Source: an uncultured Porticoccus sp. (GTDB lineage Bacteria > Pseudomonadota > Gammaproteobacteria > Pseudomonadales > Porticoccaceae). Taken from it: DNA of 6,470 bases. This document shows, piece after piece, positions 1-6,470 of the stretch (positions within the stretch are counted from its first letter, which is position 1; the number at the start of each line of letters is the position of its first letter). The notes under the pieces are model-generated. The model searched no databases and was not told the DNA's origin. It was given only the letters and a program-made list of their open reading frames with translations. The stretch lies in NCBI GenBank assembly GCA_950063125.1, contig CATLZI010000120.1, positions 1 to 6,470 on the forward strand. The letters run 5' to 3'. A program made the translations under genes and the position numbers.

Positions 1-68
1 TTTTTCGAGCGGCCCATGGGGGTTCGCGCGCAATCAATAATCACCGTATCTCTTGGTTTCAAACTCAC
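1..68 (-). CDS. fadA: 3-ketoacyl-CoA thiolase FadA, N-terminal fragment cut by the window edge
   Basis: Reading the minus strand from a GTG at 66-68 gives 22 complete codons that run off the left edge. The peptide starts VSLKPRDTVIIDCARTPMGR and continues with SK. This matches the start of FadA, the acetyl-CoA C-acyltransferase of beta-oxidation, whose N-terminus carries the conserved R-T-P-M-G-R-S-K stretch; Pseudomonas FadA begins very similarly (recalled, not searched). The GTG start is supported by an AGGAG Shine-Dalgarno sequence at 76-80 with a 7 nt spacer. The only downstream in-frame ATG lies inside the conserved RTPMGRSK motif and would truncate the fold. The gene lies 32 bp after the fadB stop on the same strand, the usual fadBA order. 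The thiolase catalytic cysteine and the His/Cys base pair are outside the window and cannot be checked. FadA is expected to bind FadB as the beta subunit of the cytoplasmic alpha2beta2 complex. Confidence 0.9.
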   Translation of the reverse strand, partial: MSLKPRDTVIIDCARTPMGRSK

Positions 69-75
69 AAAAAAT

Positions 76-80
76 CTCCT
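76..80 (-). promoter_or_regulatory. Ribosome binding site of fadA
   Basis: AGGAG on the minus strand, 7 nt (A then six T) before the GTG at 66-68. It lies in the 32 bp gap after the fadB stop codon. It decides the start of fadA, because that start is a GTG and the fragment is too short for other evidence. Confidence 0.75.
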
Positions 81-100
81 GTTAACCTCTGGTCCGGCGA

Positions 101-2251
101 TCAGCCGTAATAACCTTCACCGCTGGCGGCCATCTCTCGCATTTTTTCAGTGGGCGCATAGAGCTTACCCAGGTGGCCAAGGCGATCGGCCATGGCGCAG
201 AAATTGTCCAGGCCCATTTCATCCATCCAGCGGAAAACGCCACCGCGAAATGCCGGAAACCCAAGGCCATAAACCATTGCCATGTCCGCTTCGGCAGGCG
301 AACCCACCACACCAGATTCCAGACAGTGGGCCAGCTCAATACACATGGGCACCATATAGCGGGCGACGATGTCCTCATCGGTGAGCTGGTGATAGTTGGA
401 GACCAGGGGTTTGAACAGCTCCGTCACGGAGTCGTCGGCAAACTTTCCGGGCTTGCCGCGCCGGTCTTTTTGGTAAAGATAAAAACCCTTGCCATTTTTC
501 TGACCCAACCGGTCGTTCTCAAACAGGGTGCGGGTGGGTGAAATATCCGCGGCATTTGCCATGCGATCCGGGTAGCCCTCGACCATGCTGGGGAAGCAGT
601 GCACAGCGGTATCGATACCCACTACATCCAGCAGGTAGGCGGGGCCCATCGGCCAGCCCCAGGCCTCCATCACCCGGTCGATATGCTGGTAGTCGGCACC
701 GTCGACTATCATCATGTCAAAGCCGAACACTGCGGGGAACAGCACCCGGTTTACCAGAAAGCCGGGGCAATCATTGACCACAACGGGTTTCTTGCCGAGC
801 GCCAGAGCATGGGCTACGACGGAGCCCACAGTCTCATCAGAGGTCTTGCTGCCGCGAATGACTTCCACCAGTGGCATGGCGTGAACCGGATTGAAAAAAT
901 GCATACCGCAGAAATTTTCCGGCCGTGTCAGGTTTTCAGCCAACAGATCAATGGAAATCGTCGAGGTGTTGGACACCAGAATAGCGTCTTGCTGGAGTCG
1001 CCCCTCAACCTCCGGAAGCACCACACTTTTGACCTTGACGTTCTCCACCACTGCCTCAATCACGATATCGGTATGCTCGATCCCGTCGTAGCTCAAAGAT
1101 GGCATGATTTTCGACAGTACCGAGCCTGCTTCCAGCGGGCTCATCTGTCCACGGTCCACCCGCTTGGCCAACAACTTGTTCGCCTCGCTCATACCCAGCG
1201 TCAGAGAGTCGGTGTTGATATCTTTCATCAATACCGGAAAACCCTTGATGGCGTTTTGATAGGCGATACCGCCACCCATGATGCCCGCGCCCAAGGCCGT
1301 GGCATGGGCAATCGATTTAGTCGCCTGTTTGGCATATTTTTTCGCGACACCGCCGATAAACTGGTCGTTGAGAAACATGCCCACGAGTGCCCGACACTGG
1401 GGTGTCTGGGTCAGGTCGCTGAAAGCTTCAAATTCCACTTCAAGTGCTTCGTCACGACTCATTTCGGCAGCCTGCGACAGAACGTCAACCGCGGCCAGAG
1501 GTGCGGGATAGTTACTGCCCGCCTTCGCCATCACCGCAGCGCGACTGGTGTGCACGGACATCCCAAGCTCAATTTTATTGAGCTGTATGGGAGCCTGCTT
1601 GCGCTGACGACGGGCCGCATAATCAAGTTCACCGCTGGCGGCGCGCATCAGCATCTTCAGCGCTTCGTCTTTCAACAGGTCTGGCTCTACCACGGCATCC
1701 ACAGCGCCGTCCGTGAGGGCGGCAGCCGCTTTCTTATGCTGGCCTCCGGCAATCCACTCCACTGCGTTGTCAAAACCGATCAGCCGCGGCAGCCTGACTG
1801 TCCCGCCCCAACCGGGAATAATGCCCAACTTGGTTTCCGGCAACCCCACCTGCGCTTTGCTCGACATCACCCGAAAATCACAGGCGAGACAGACCTCAAA
1901 GCCGCCACCGAGGGCAAAGCCATTGATGGCCACCACCGACGGAAACGGCAGTGACTCAATCCGGTTAAACGCCTCATTGGCGGGGGCGAGAAATTTGCGG
2001 CGGTCAGCCTCACTGCCTTTGAACACATCATCGAATTCGGTGATATCCGCCCCGGCCACAAACACGCTTTTACCACTGGTCAACAGCAATCCCTTGATAT
2101 CGGTCTTTTCCGACAGCAGAGAGAGTGCTTCCAGCAACTCCATCAGCGTAGCCTGGTTGAAAATATTGACTGAGCCCTGCTGCGCATTGAAATTCAGTTC
2201 CACAAAACCGCTTTTGAGCGGCTTCAAGCTGAGGGTGTTGCCCTGAAACAT
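101..2251 (-). CDS. fadB: Fatty acid oxidation complex alpha subunit FadB (enoyl-CoA hydratase / 3-hydroxyacyl-CoA dehydrogenase)
   Basis: A 716 aa multifunctional beta-oxidation enzyme of usual FadB length. Seen: an N-terminal crotonase domain (about residues 1-190) with the oxyanion region GFALGGGFEV at 111-120 and GLPETKLG at 136-143. These place acid residues at E119 and E139, the same numbers as the catalytic pair of E. coli FadB. A linker leads to an NAD-binding Rossmann domain (about 315-495) with GAGIMG at 321-326. GMHFFNPVH follows, with the dehydrogenase dyad at H451 and E463. Two 3-hydroxyacyl-CoA dehydrogenase C-terminal domains fill about 497-716. Family knowledge: it hydrates 2-enoyl-CoA and oxidises L-3-hydroxyacyl-CoA, passing 3-ketoacyl-CoA to FadA. 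The start chosen is the ATG at 2249-2251, because MFQGNTLSLKPL aligns with FadB N-termini and AGGAG lies 5 nt upstream. The frame stays open to an ATG at 2374, but those 41 extra residues look non-coding and cross the likely promoter. No disrupted motif or frameshift was seen. Confidence 0.97.
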   Translation of the reverse strand: MFQGNTLSLKPLKSGFVELNFNAQQGSVNIFNQATLMELLEALSLLSEKTDIKGLLLTSGKSVFVAGADITEFDDVFKGSEADRRKFLAPANEAFNRIESLPFPSVVAINGFALGGGFEVCLACDFRVMSSKAQVGLPETKLGIIPGWGGTVRLPRLIGFDNAVEWIAGGQHKKAAAALTDGAVDAVVEPDLLKDEALKMLMRAASGELDYAARRQRKQAPIQLNKIELGMSVHTSRAAVMAKAGSNYPAPLAAVDVLSQAAEMSRDEALEVEFEAFSDLTQTPQCRALVGMFLNDQFIGGVAKKYAKQATKSIAHATALGAGIMGGGIAYQNAIKGFPVLMKDINTDSLTLGMSEANKLLAKRVDRGQMSPLEAGSVLSKIMPSLSYDGIEHTDIVIEAVVENVKVKSVVLPEVEGRLQQDAILVSNTSTISIDLLAENLTRPENFCGMHFFNPVHAMPLVEVIRGSKTSDETVGSVVAHALALGKKPVVVNDCPGFLVNRVLFPAVFGFDMMIVDGADYQHIDRVMEAWGWPMGPAYLLDVVGIDTAVHCFPSMVEGYPDRMANAADISPTRTLFENDRLGQKNGKGFYLYQKDRRGKPGKFADDSVTELFKPLVSNYHQLTDEDIVARYMVPMCIELAHCLESGVVGSPAEADMAMVYGLGFPAFRGGVFRWMDEMGLDNFCAMADRLGHLGKLYAPTEKMREMAASGEGYYG

Positions 2252-2256
2252 GGGTG

Positions 2257-2261
2257 CTCCT
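2257..2261 (-). promoter_or_regulatory. Ribosome binding site of fadB
   Basis: AGGAG on the minus strand, 5 nt before the ATG at 2249-2251. It decides the fadB start against the longer in-frame extension from an ATG at 2374. Confidence 0.75.
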
Positions 2262-2327
2262 ATCCTGAAAAAGTGGTGGTGATTTGAGGCCATTGGCCGG
2301 CAGCGCGAATCAGCGAACTGCCGGGTG

Positions 2328-2356
2328 ATAGTATGCAGGGCCACAATGACCGGCAA
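2328..2356 (-). promoter_or_regulatory. Candidate sigma70 promoter of fadBA
   Basis: On the minus strand, TTGCCG (2351-2356) is followed after exactly 17 nt by TACTAT (2328-2333). Each hexamer matches 4 of 6 consensus positions, including TTG of the -35 box and TA...T of the -10 box. Transcription would start near 2321, giving a leader of about 70 nt before the fadB ATG. The position fits an operon promoter between the methyltransferase stop and fadB. No mapped start is available, and matches of this quality also arise by chance. I saw no clear FadR-type (TGGTC..GACCA) or PsrA-type (CAAAC..GTTTG) box. Confidence 0.45.
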
Positions 2357-2393
2357 AGGGCATTTGTGACCCATGGGTACTGACCCGGCATTT
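2347..2393 (-). repeat. Repeat cluster and palindrome around the fadB -35 region, possible operator
   Basis: Read on the plus strand, TGACC occurs three times in 44 bp: TGACCGGCA at 2347, TGACCCATG at 2367 and TGACCCGGCA at 2381. GGCATTT occurs twice, at 2359-2365 and 2387-2393. A perfect 10 bp palindrome, ACCCATGGGT, sits between them at 2369-2378. The cluster overlaps and lies just upstream of the candidate -35 box, where an activator or repressor could bind. This is a reading of short motifs only; no known regulator is recognised, and chance is a real alternative. Confidence 0.25.
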
Positions 2394-2400
2394 CTGTCTG

Positions 2401-3075
2401 TCAGAGTTCATAGCATAAACCACGATCGGGCTTCCTGAAGAAAATTACGTCACTATCCGGCCGTTCAATACTGGCTCCCCATCGGGTGCGAAGATAATCC
2501 ATGGTGACAAAGCTGAAAAAACTGATATGAGTCAGGTCATTTTTGTAGTGCCAGCGCTCAAATGCCGCTTTGTCACGCACCAGCTTGGTCATCAAACCCA
2601 GCCAGCCACCCGGCTCCAGCACTGTCCACAGATGACCTAGCACCTCGCCGGGACGGGACAGATGTTCGACCACTTCTGTGGCTGTAATGAAATCATAGCG
2701 TCTGGCCAATACGGAGGTATCCGGCGCATAGTAAATATCGTAAATCGCCACATCAAACCCGGCTTCCTGCAGCATTACCGACAGCGTCGGCCCCGGCCCT
2801 GCACCAAAATCCAGCCCACGGCTGCCCCGGACAAGCTTGTCCATCAACGGAGTGCAGAGACGGCTGAGGAATGCCCGATAGCGCTGATCTCCGGGATCGT
2901 TCTCATGGAGATCGTAATGGCTCTTTTCCTGCGCTGGCGAGAGCTGCTGCCCGGGCGGGACAAACACCAGCTGGCAATGCCCGCACTGCAAGTAATCCCG
3001 CTGCCGGTCAGACCAGTAGTGCGCCACTGCCCGGTCTTCACAGAGCGGACACTGAATACCGTCATTGTCAGCCAT
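2401..3075 (-). CDS. Class I SAM-dependent methyltransferase with N-terminal zinc-ribbon-like segment, substrate unknown
   Basis: A 224 aa predicted cytoplasmic protein. Residues 9-34 contain two CxxC pairs (C9, C12, C31, C34) in a CPLC ... CGHC arrangement typical of a small zinc ribbon. A Rossmann methyltransferase fold follows: motif I is LDFGAGPGP at 88-96, the acidic residue ending strand beta2 is probably D113 (YDIYY), the TEVVEHL segment is at 133-139, and LEPGGWL at 153-159 precedes the next strand. WHYKNDLTHISFF at 175-187 resembles the late conserved block of the Methyltransf_23 group. These features support S-adenosylmethionine binding, but the substrate (small molecule, protein, RNA or lipid) cannot be told. 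The start at 3073-3075 keeps the first CxxC; a weak GAG lies 8 nt upstream. It is divergent from tex (98 bp) and lies 149 bp upstream of fadB on the same strand, too far to suggest translational coupling. The name is secure at fold level only. Confidence 0.85.
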   Translation of the reverse strand: MADNDGIQCPLCEDRAVAHYWSDRQRDYLQCGHCQLVFVPPGQQLSPAQEKSHYDLHENDPGDQRYRAFLSRLCTPLMDKLVRGSRGLDFGAGPGPTLSVMLQEAGFDVAIYDIYYAPDTSVLARRYDFITATEVVEHLSRPGEVLGHLWTVLEPGGWLGLMTKLVRDKAAFERWHYKNDLTHISFFSFVTMDYLRTRWGASIERPDSDVIFFRKPDRGLCYEL

Positions 3076-3173
3076 ATTTTAATCTCGGGGACAAGTCTGT
3101 TTCGGGCCGGGAGAATCGCCCATAATCGGGCTCTTACTCTGTCATTATCAGCATTCCTGCCATAGACAATACG
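3076..3173. promoter_or_regulatory. Divergent intergenic region between the methyltransferase gene and tex
   Basis: This 98 bp gap must supply the promoters of both divergent genes unless transcription starts inside a coding region. On the plus strand, CATAAT at 3121-3126 is a good -10 hexamer for tex and would give a start near 3133, but the sequence 17 nt upstream (TGTTTC) is a poor -35 box. On the minus strand I found no convincing hexamer pair. No operator-like palindrome of useful length was seen. Confidence 0.35.
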
Positions 3174-5501
3174 ATGGACGATATGAATAAAATTCAGCAT
3201 CAGATCGCTACGGAAATCAACGTCAAGCCAGCCCAGGTTGCCGCCGCCATACAGCTGCTGGACGACGGGGCGACGGTACCGTTTATCTCCCGCTACCGCA
3301 AGGAAGTGACCGGGGGCCTGGACGACACGCAATTGCGCACCCTGGAGGAGCGGCTCGGCTATCTGCGCGAACTGGAAGATCGCCGATCCACCATTCTTGC
3401 CAGCATTGAGGAGCAGGGGAAACTCAACCCCGAATTAAAAACGGCCATTCTCGGTGCCGACACCAAAACCCGGCTGGAAGATCTCTATCTGCCCTATAAA
3501 CCCAAGCGTCGCACCAAGGGCCAGATTGCTATCGAAGCGGGTCTGGAACCGCTGGCGGACGCTTTGCTCAACGACCCCGAGCTGAATCCTGAGCAACAGG
3601 CGCAGGTCTATATCAATGCGGAACTGGGCGTCGCGGACAGCAAGTCCGCCCTGGATGGTGCCAAATATATCCTGATGGAACGCTTCAGCGAGGATGCCGA
3701 CCTGATCGGCCAACTGCGCCAGCACCTTGCCGATGTAGCGTTGCTATCCGCTACCGTGATGGCTGGCAAGGCCCAGGAAGGCGAGAAATTCCGCGACTAC
3801 TTCGAGCACAGTGAGCCCCTGAAAAACACCCCATCACACCGTGCACTGGCCATGTTCCGCGGCCGCCGCGAAGGTATCCTGTCGATCAAGGTAGATCTCG
3901 ACGTGGATACCACCAGCCCACACCCCTGCGAAACCGCGGTTGCCCGTCATTTCAACATTGATCACAGGGGTCGCCCCGCCGATGACTGGCTGGCTGAGGT
4001 GGTGCGCTGGACCTGGAAGGTCAAGCTGCATGTGCATATCGAAACCGACCTGCTGGCAGAACTGCGACAGCGGGCCGAAACCGACGCCATCGACGTGTTT
4101 GCCACTAATATCAAGGATCTGCTGCTGGCCGCACCGGCGGGCCAAAAAGCCACCATCGGACTCGATCCCGGGCTGCGAACAGGCGTCAAGGTGGCGGTGG
4201 TAGACAGCACGGGGAAAGTCATGGATCACGATGCCATTTTTCCGACCCCACCGCAGAACAAAACCCGGGAAGCGGAAGCCAAATTGCTGGCATTTTGTCA
4301 GAAATACCAGATCGCGTTGATCGCCATCGGCAATGGCACTGCCAGCCGGGAGACCGAACGCTTCGTCAGGGATATGCTGAAAAACCACCCGGAGCTCGCC
4401 ACCCAGGCGGTGGTGGTAAACGAATCCGGCGCCTCCGTGTATTCAGCCTCCGAGCTTGCCGCGCGCGAGTTTCCCCATCTGGATGTCACTATTCGCGGCG
4501 CCATTTCCATTGCCAGGCGACTGCAGGACCCGCTGGCGGAACTGGTAAAAATCGATCCAAAATCCATCGGTGTCGGCCAATACCAGCACGACGTCAGTCA
4601 GGTTGAACTGTCCCGCAGCCTGAATGCCGTGGTGGAGGATTGTGTAAACGCCGTCGGTGTCGAGGTGAATACCGCCTCCGCCGCACTGCTCAACCGAGTG
4701 GCGGGCCTGAACCAGACCATCGCCGACAATATCGTGGCTTTCCGGGATGAGCACGGCCCTTTCAAAAACCGTTCCGCCTTGAAAAAAGTACCGCGACTGG
4801 GCGACAAAACCTTCGAACAGGCGGCCGGTTTTTTGCGCATAGCCAATGGTGACAACCCATTGGATGCCTCCGCTGTTCACCCGGAGAGTTACCCGCTGGT
4901 GTCGCGTATGGCCAAAGATCTCGGCAAACCCATCCAGTCGCTGATCGGTGACGCCGCCACCCTGCGCAGCATCCCCGCAAACAACTATGTGGATGAACGG
5001 TTTGGCCTGCCCACCATCACGGATATTCTCAGCGAACTGGACAAACCCGGTCGCGATCCGCGTCCGGAGTTCAAGACTGCCACCTTCAGGGAAGGCGTTG
5101 ACACCCTCAAGGATCTGGAACCCGGCATGATTCTGGAAGGCACCGCCACCAACATCACCAACTTTGGCGCATTCGTCGATATCGGGGTGCATCAGGACGG
5201 TCTGGTGCACATTTCGGCGCTGGCGGATAAATTCGTCAAAGACCCCAGGGATGTCGTCAAGGCCGGTGATATTGTGCGGGTCAAAGTGCTGGAGGTGGAT
5301 ATTCCGCGCAAGCGTATTGCACTGACCATGCGGCTGGGCGACGAGCCGGCAAAGAACAGAAGCCCTTCAGAAAACCCTCGCCGCAGCAACCAGGGGGCAA
5401 CAAACAGGCAACGCCCCGAAAAACCCAGGCAGTCCGCGCAACAGCCCGCGAAAACCGGCACCCTCGGCGCACTGTTCGCCGAAGCGTTGAAAAAACCCTG
5501 A
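3174..5501 (+). CDS. tex: Tex, RNA-binding transcription accessory protein
   Basis: A 775 aa protein, close to the length of other Tex proteins. Tex is a conserved cytoplasmic nucleic-acid-binding protein related to eukaryotic Spt6, linked to transcription and toxin-gene expression in some pathogens. Seen in order: an N-terminal helical region with [17 protein letters not shown] at 35-51 and [17 protein letters not shown] at 103-119; a YqgF/RNase H-like domain from about 325 ([17 protein letters not shown]) to about 450, with IGNGTASRE at 385-393; a helix-hairpin-helix region at about 500-560 ([14 protein letters not shown], then [17 protein letters not shown]); and an S1 RNA-binding domain at about 650-722 ([20 protein letters not shown]). 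The last 50 or so residues are polar and proline/glutamine-rich, ending [12 protein letters not shown]. The start could be ATG 3174 or ATG 3183; neither has a strong Shine-Dalgarno sequence. I kept 3174 because other Tex proteins begin similarly. It appears monocistronic: its neighbours are divergent and convergent. Confidence 0.96.
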   Translation: MDDMNKIQHQIATEINVKPAQVAAAIQLLDDGATVPFISRYRKEVTGGLDDTQLRTLEERLGYLRELEDRRSTILASIEEQGKLNPELKTAILGADTKTRLEDLYLPYKPKRRTKGQIAIEAGLEPLADALLNDPELNPEQQAQVYINAELGVADSKSALDGAKYILMERFSEDADLIGQLRQHLADVALLSATVMAGKAQEGEKFRDYFEHSEPLKNTPSHRALAMFRGRREGILSIKVDLDVDTTSPHPCETAVARHFNIDHRGRPADDWLAEVVRWTWKVKLHVHIETDLLAELRQRAETDAIDVFATNIKDLLLAAPAGQKATIGLDPGLRTGVKVAVVDSTGKVMDHDAIFPTPPQNKTREAEAKLLAFCQKYQIALIAIGNGTASRETERFVRDMLKNHPELATQAVVVNESGASVYSASELAAREFPHLDVTIRGAISIARRLQDPLAELVKIDPKSIGVGQYQHDVSQVELSRSLNAVVEDCVNAVGVEVNTASAALLNRVAGLNQTIADNIVAFRDEHGPFKNRSALKKVPRLGDKTFEQAAGFLRIANGDNPLDASAVHPESYPLVSRMAKDLGKPIQSLIGDAATLRSIPANNYVDERFGLPTITDILSELDKPGRDPRPEFKTATFREGVDTLKDLEPGMILEGTATNITNFGAFVDIGVHQDGLVHISALADKFVKDPRDVVKAGDIVRVKVLEVDIPRKRIALTMRLGDEPAKNRSPSENPRRSNQGATNRQRPEKPRQSAQQPAKTGTLGALFAEALKKP

Positions 5502-5543
5502 CTTGGTCTTGCGGTGGCATACCGGGAAATAACCCAACTCGGC
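5502..5543. other. Convergent 42 bp gap between tex and the EAL gene
   Basis: The two genes meet tail to tail here. I looked for a GC-rich hairpin followed by a T run on either strand and found none; the best stems are only 3 bp (for example GGG...CCC at about 5524-5535). Termination of both transcripts may be Rho-dependent or lie inside the opposing gene. Confidence 0.5.
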
Positions 5544-6470
5544 TCAGCGGCTGGGATGCCAATAGCCGGGAGTTGGTAAATCCAGGTACCAGCGGGTAAA
5601 GTCCTCGGCAGCCATCGGGGCTGCAATGAGATAACCCTGCAAAAGATCAAAATCCTGCGCCACCAGAAAATCCAGGGCCTCAAGGGTTTCCACCCCTTCA
5701 GCGACAATTCGCATGCCCAGCTTGTTGGCAAGGGGTCTGGCCATTTCCACAATGCTTGCAGCACTCTCATCGTCCGGCAAAGCAAAAACAAAGCTCTGGT
5801 CCACCTTAATCACCGATGCCGGTAACGCATGAAGGTACTTCAGGGACGAATAACCGGTACCGAAGTCATCAATGGCAATGGCAATATTAGCCCCTGAGAG
5901 GCTGGTCAGTTCGTTGATGCTTTGATTAGAATCAAAAATCAAACTGCCTTCCGTAATCTCCAGCTCCAACAAATGACCTGGAACACCATGTTTTTCCAAC
6001 AGGCTTTTTACCCGCGCAGAAAATTCTGGGTCCACCAGGTCTCCGGCAGACACATTGACCGCCACACCCACTTCAATGCCGGCCTCACGCCAACGCACCA
6101 GCTGAGCCAGGCTGGCATCCAGAGCATAGTCAGTCAAATGATTGATCAGTGTGCTCTTCTCGGCCCTCGGAATGAATTTACCGGGTGGAATATTGCCCAT
6201 TTCCGGATGGTGCCAGCGGATGAGCGCCTCCACACTTTCGATATGTCCATCCCGAGCACAGACCTTGGGTTGGTAGTACATTTCCAACTGGCCAGTCTCC
6301 AGCGCCTGCTTCAATTCGCCCAGCAAATGGATGGTGTCATTAATATCCGCCTCGTTATCACCCGTGTAGCTAGCCAGATGCTGACCTTTTTCCCGCGCGA
6401 CCAGCAATGTCGACTCGGCCCGCTGTAGACAGACTTCCGCCAGACTGCCATTCTCTACACCGACCACTGC
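5544..6470 (-). CDS. Cyclic-di-GMP phosphodiesterase (degenerate GGDEF end plus EAL domain), N-terminus missing at the window edge
   Basis: The frame is open to the right edge, so this is the last 308 residues of a longer protein. Numbering from the codon at 6465-6467, residues 1-36 look like the end of a GGDEF domain (LQRAESTLLVAREKGQ at 14-29, where active relatives usually read RADxALYxAKxxGRN). They are divergent enough to suggest a non-catalytic GGDEF. A full EAL domain spans about 50-290. It keeps the E-A-L signature at 80-82, N138 in NVS, E170 in LEITE, DDFGTGYSS at 200-208, K221 in IKVD, E257 in AEGVET and Q277 in LQGY. These are the metal-binding and catalytic positions of active EAL enzymes, so hydrolysis of c-di-GMP to pGpG is the likely activity. 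It lowers c-di-GMP and would favour motility over biofilm formation. Sensor or membrane domains and the promoter lie outside the window. The valine codon (GTG) at 6465-6467 is not a credible start because it lies inside the GGDEF remnant. Confidence 0.93.
   Translation of the reverse strand, partial: AVVGVENGSLAEVCLQRAESTLLVAREKGQHLASYTGDNEADINDTIHLLGELKQALETGQLEMYYQPKVCARDGHIESVEALIRWHHPEMGNIPPGKFIPRAEKSTLINHLTDYALDASLAQLVRWREAGIEVGVAVNVSAGDLVDPEFSARVKSLLEKHGVPGHLLELEITEGSLIFDSNQSINELTSLSGANIAIAIDDFGTGYSSLKYLHALPASVIKVDQSFVFALPDDESAASIVEMARPLANKLGMRIVAEGVETLEALDFLVAQDFDLLQGYLIAAPMAAEDFTRWYLDLPTPGYWHPSR

Noticed and set aside
599..1954. 451-codon open frame on the plus strand, opposite fadB
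   Set aside because: It shares codon boundaries with fadB on the opposite strand. In that register a stop needs TTA, CTA or TCA in the sense gene, and these codons are rare in GC-rich genes, so long antisense frames are expected. Its translation shows no recognisable domain.
2288..2298. Inverted repeat GGCCA-T-TGGCC in the fadB leader
   Set aside because: The arms are only 5 bp with a 1 nt centre, so it cannot form a stable hairpin, and there is no T run. It is neither a convincing terminator nor a riboswitch element.
2252..2374. 41-codon N-terminal extension of fadB to an ATG at 2372-2374
   Set aside because: FadB proteins start at the position corresponding to 2251, which has an AGGAG 5 nt upstream. 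The extension shows no conserved sequence and covers the likely promoter and leader.
2844..3332. 162-codon minus-strand frame spanning the methyltransferase/tex gap
   Set aside because: It overlaps the starts of two well-supported genes in other frames and crosses their promoter region; no domain is visible in its translation.
4443..5210. 255-codon open frame on the minus strand, opposite tex
   Set aside because: Same explanation: it is codon-aligned and antisense to tex, with no recognisable domain, while the tex frame is conserved throughout.
5192..5791. 199-codon minus-strand frame overlapping the end of tex and the end of the EAL gene
   Set aside because: It is out of frame with the EAL coding sequence and antisense to the S1 domain of tex, both clearly conserved. 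It is a shadow frame.
1..6470. Possible novel defence, mobile or biosynthetic system
   Set aside because: All coding space is taken by recognisable core-type genes in an ordinary arrangement. I saw no integrase, transposase, toxin-antitoxin pair, long direct repeat or compositional break.

Overview
The window looks like ordinary chromosomal DNA from a gammaproteobacterium, moderately GC-rich. FadA, FadB and Tex all follow the gammaproteobacterial pattern, and from memory FadA and Tex resemble the Pseudomonas proteins closely. Marine relatives of Pseudomonas or Cellvibrio are plausible sources, but the genus cannot be fixed from this sequence. I see no insertion sequence, CRISPR array, tRNA, rRNA, attachment site, or change in base composition that would mark an island.

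Layout, left to right. Positions 1-68 (minus) hold the first 22 codons of fadA, cut by the window edge. Positions 101-2251 (minus) hold fadB, 32 bp upstream of fadA, so this is a standard fadBA fatty-acid beta-oxidation operon. Positions 2252-2400 are the fadB leader, with a sigma70-like promoter and a cluster of short repeats. Positions 2401-3075 (minus) encode a small methyltransferase with an N-terminal four-cysteine zinc-ribbon-like segment and unknown substrate. A 98 bp divergent gap separates it from tex (3174-5501, plus), an RNA-binding transcription accessory protein. After a 42 bp convergent gap, 5544-6470 (minus) encodes the C-terminal part of a cyclic-di-GMP protein: the end of a diverged GGDEF domain and a complete EAL domain with all key catalytic residues. 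Its N-terminus lies beyond the right edge.

How the genes work together. FadB (enoyl-CoA hydratase and 3-hydroxyacyl-CoA dehydrogenase) and FadA (3-ketoacyl-CoA thiolase) form the alpha2beta2 complex that runs the later steps of each beta-oxidation cycle. The other three genes appear to be separate transcription units with housekeeping (tex), signalling (EAL) or unknown (methyltransferase) roles. Nothing ties them to fadBA beyond proximity.

I did not find a convincing undescribed system. The items most worth a second look are the uncharacterised zinc-ribbon methyltransferase and the repeat cluster upstream of fadB. Several long open frames are antisense shadows of fadB and tex and were rejected.
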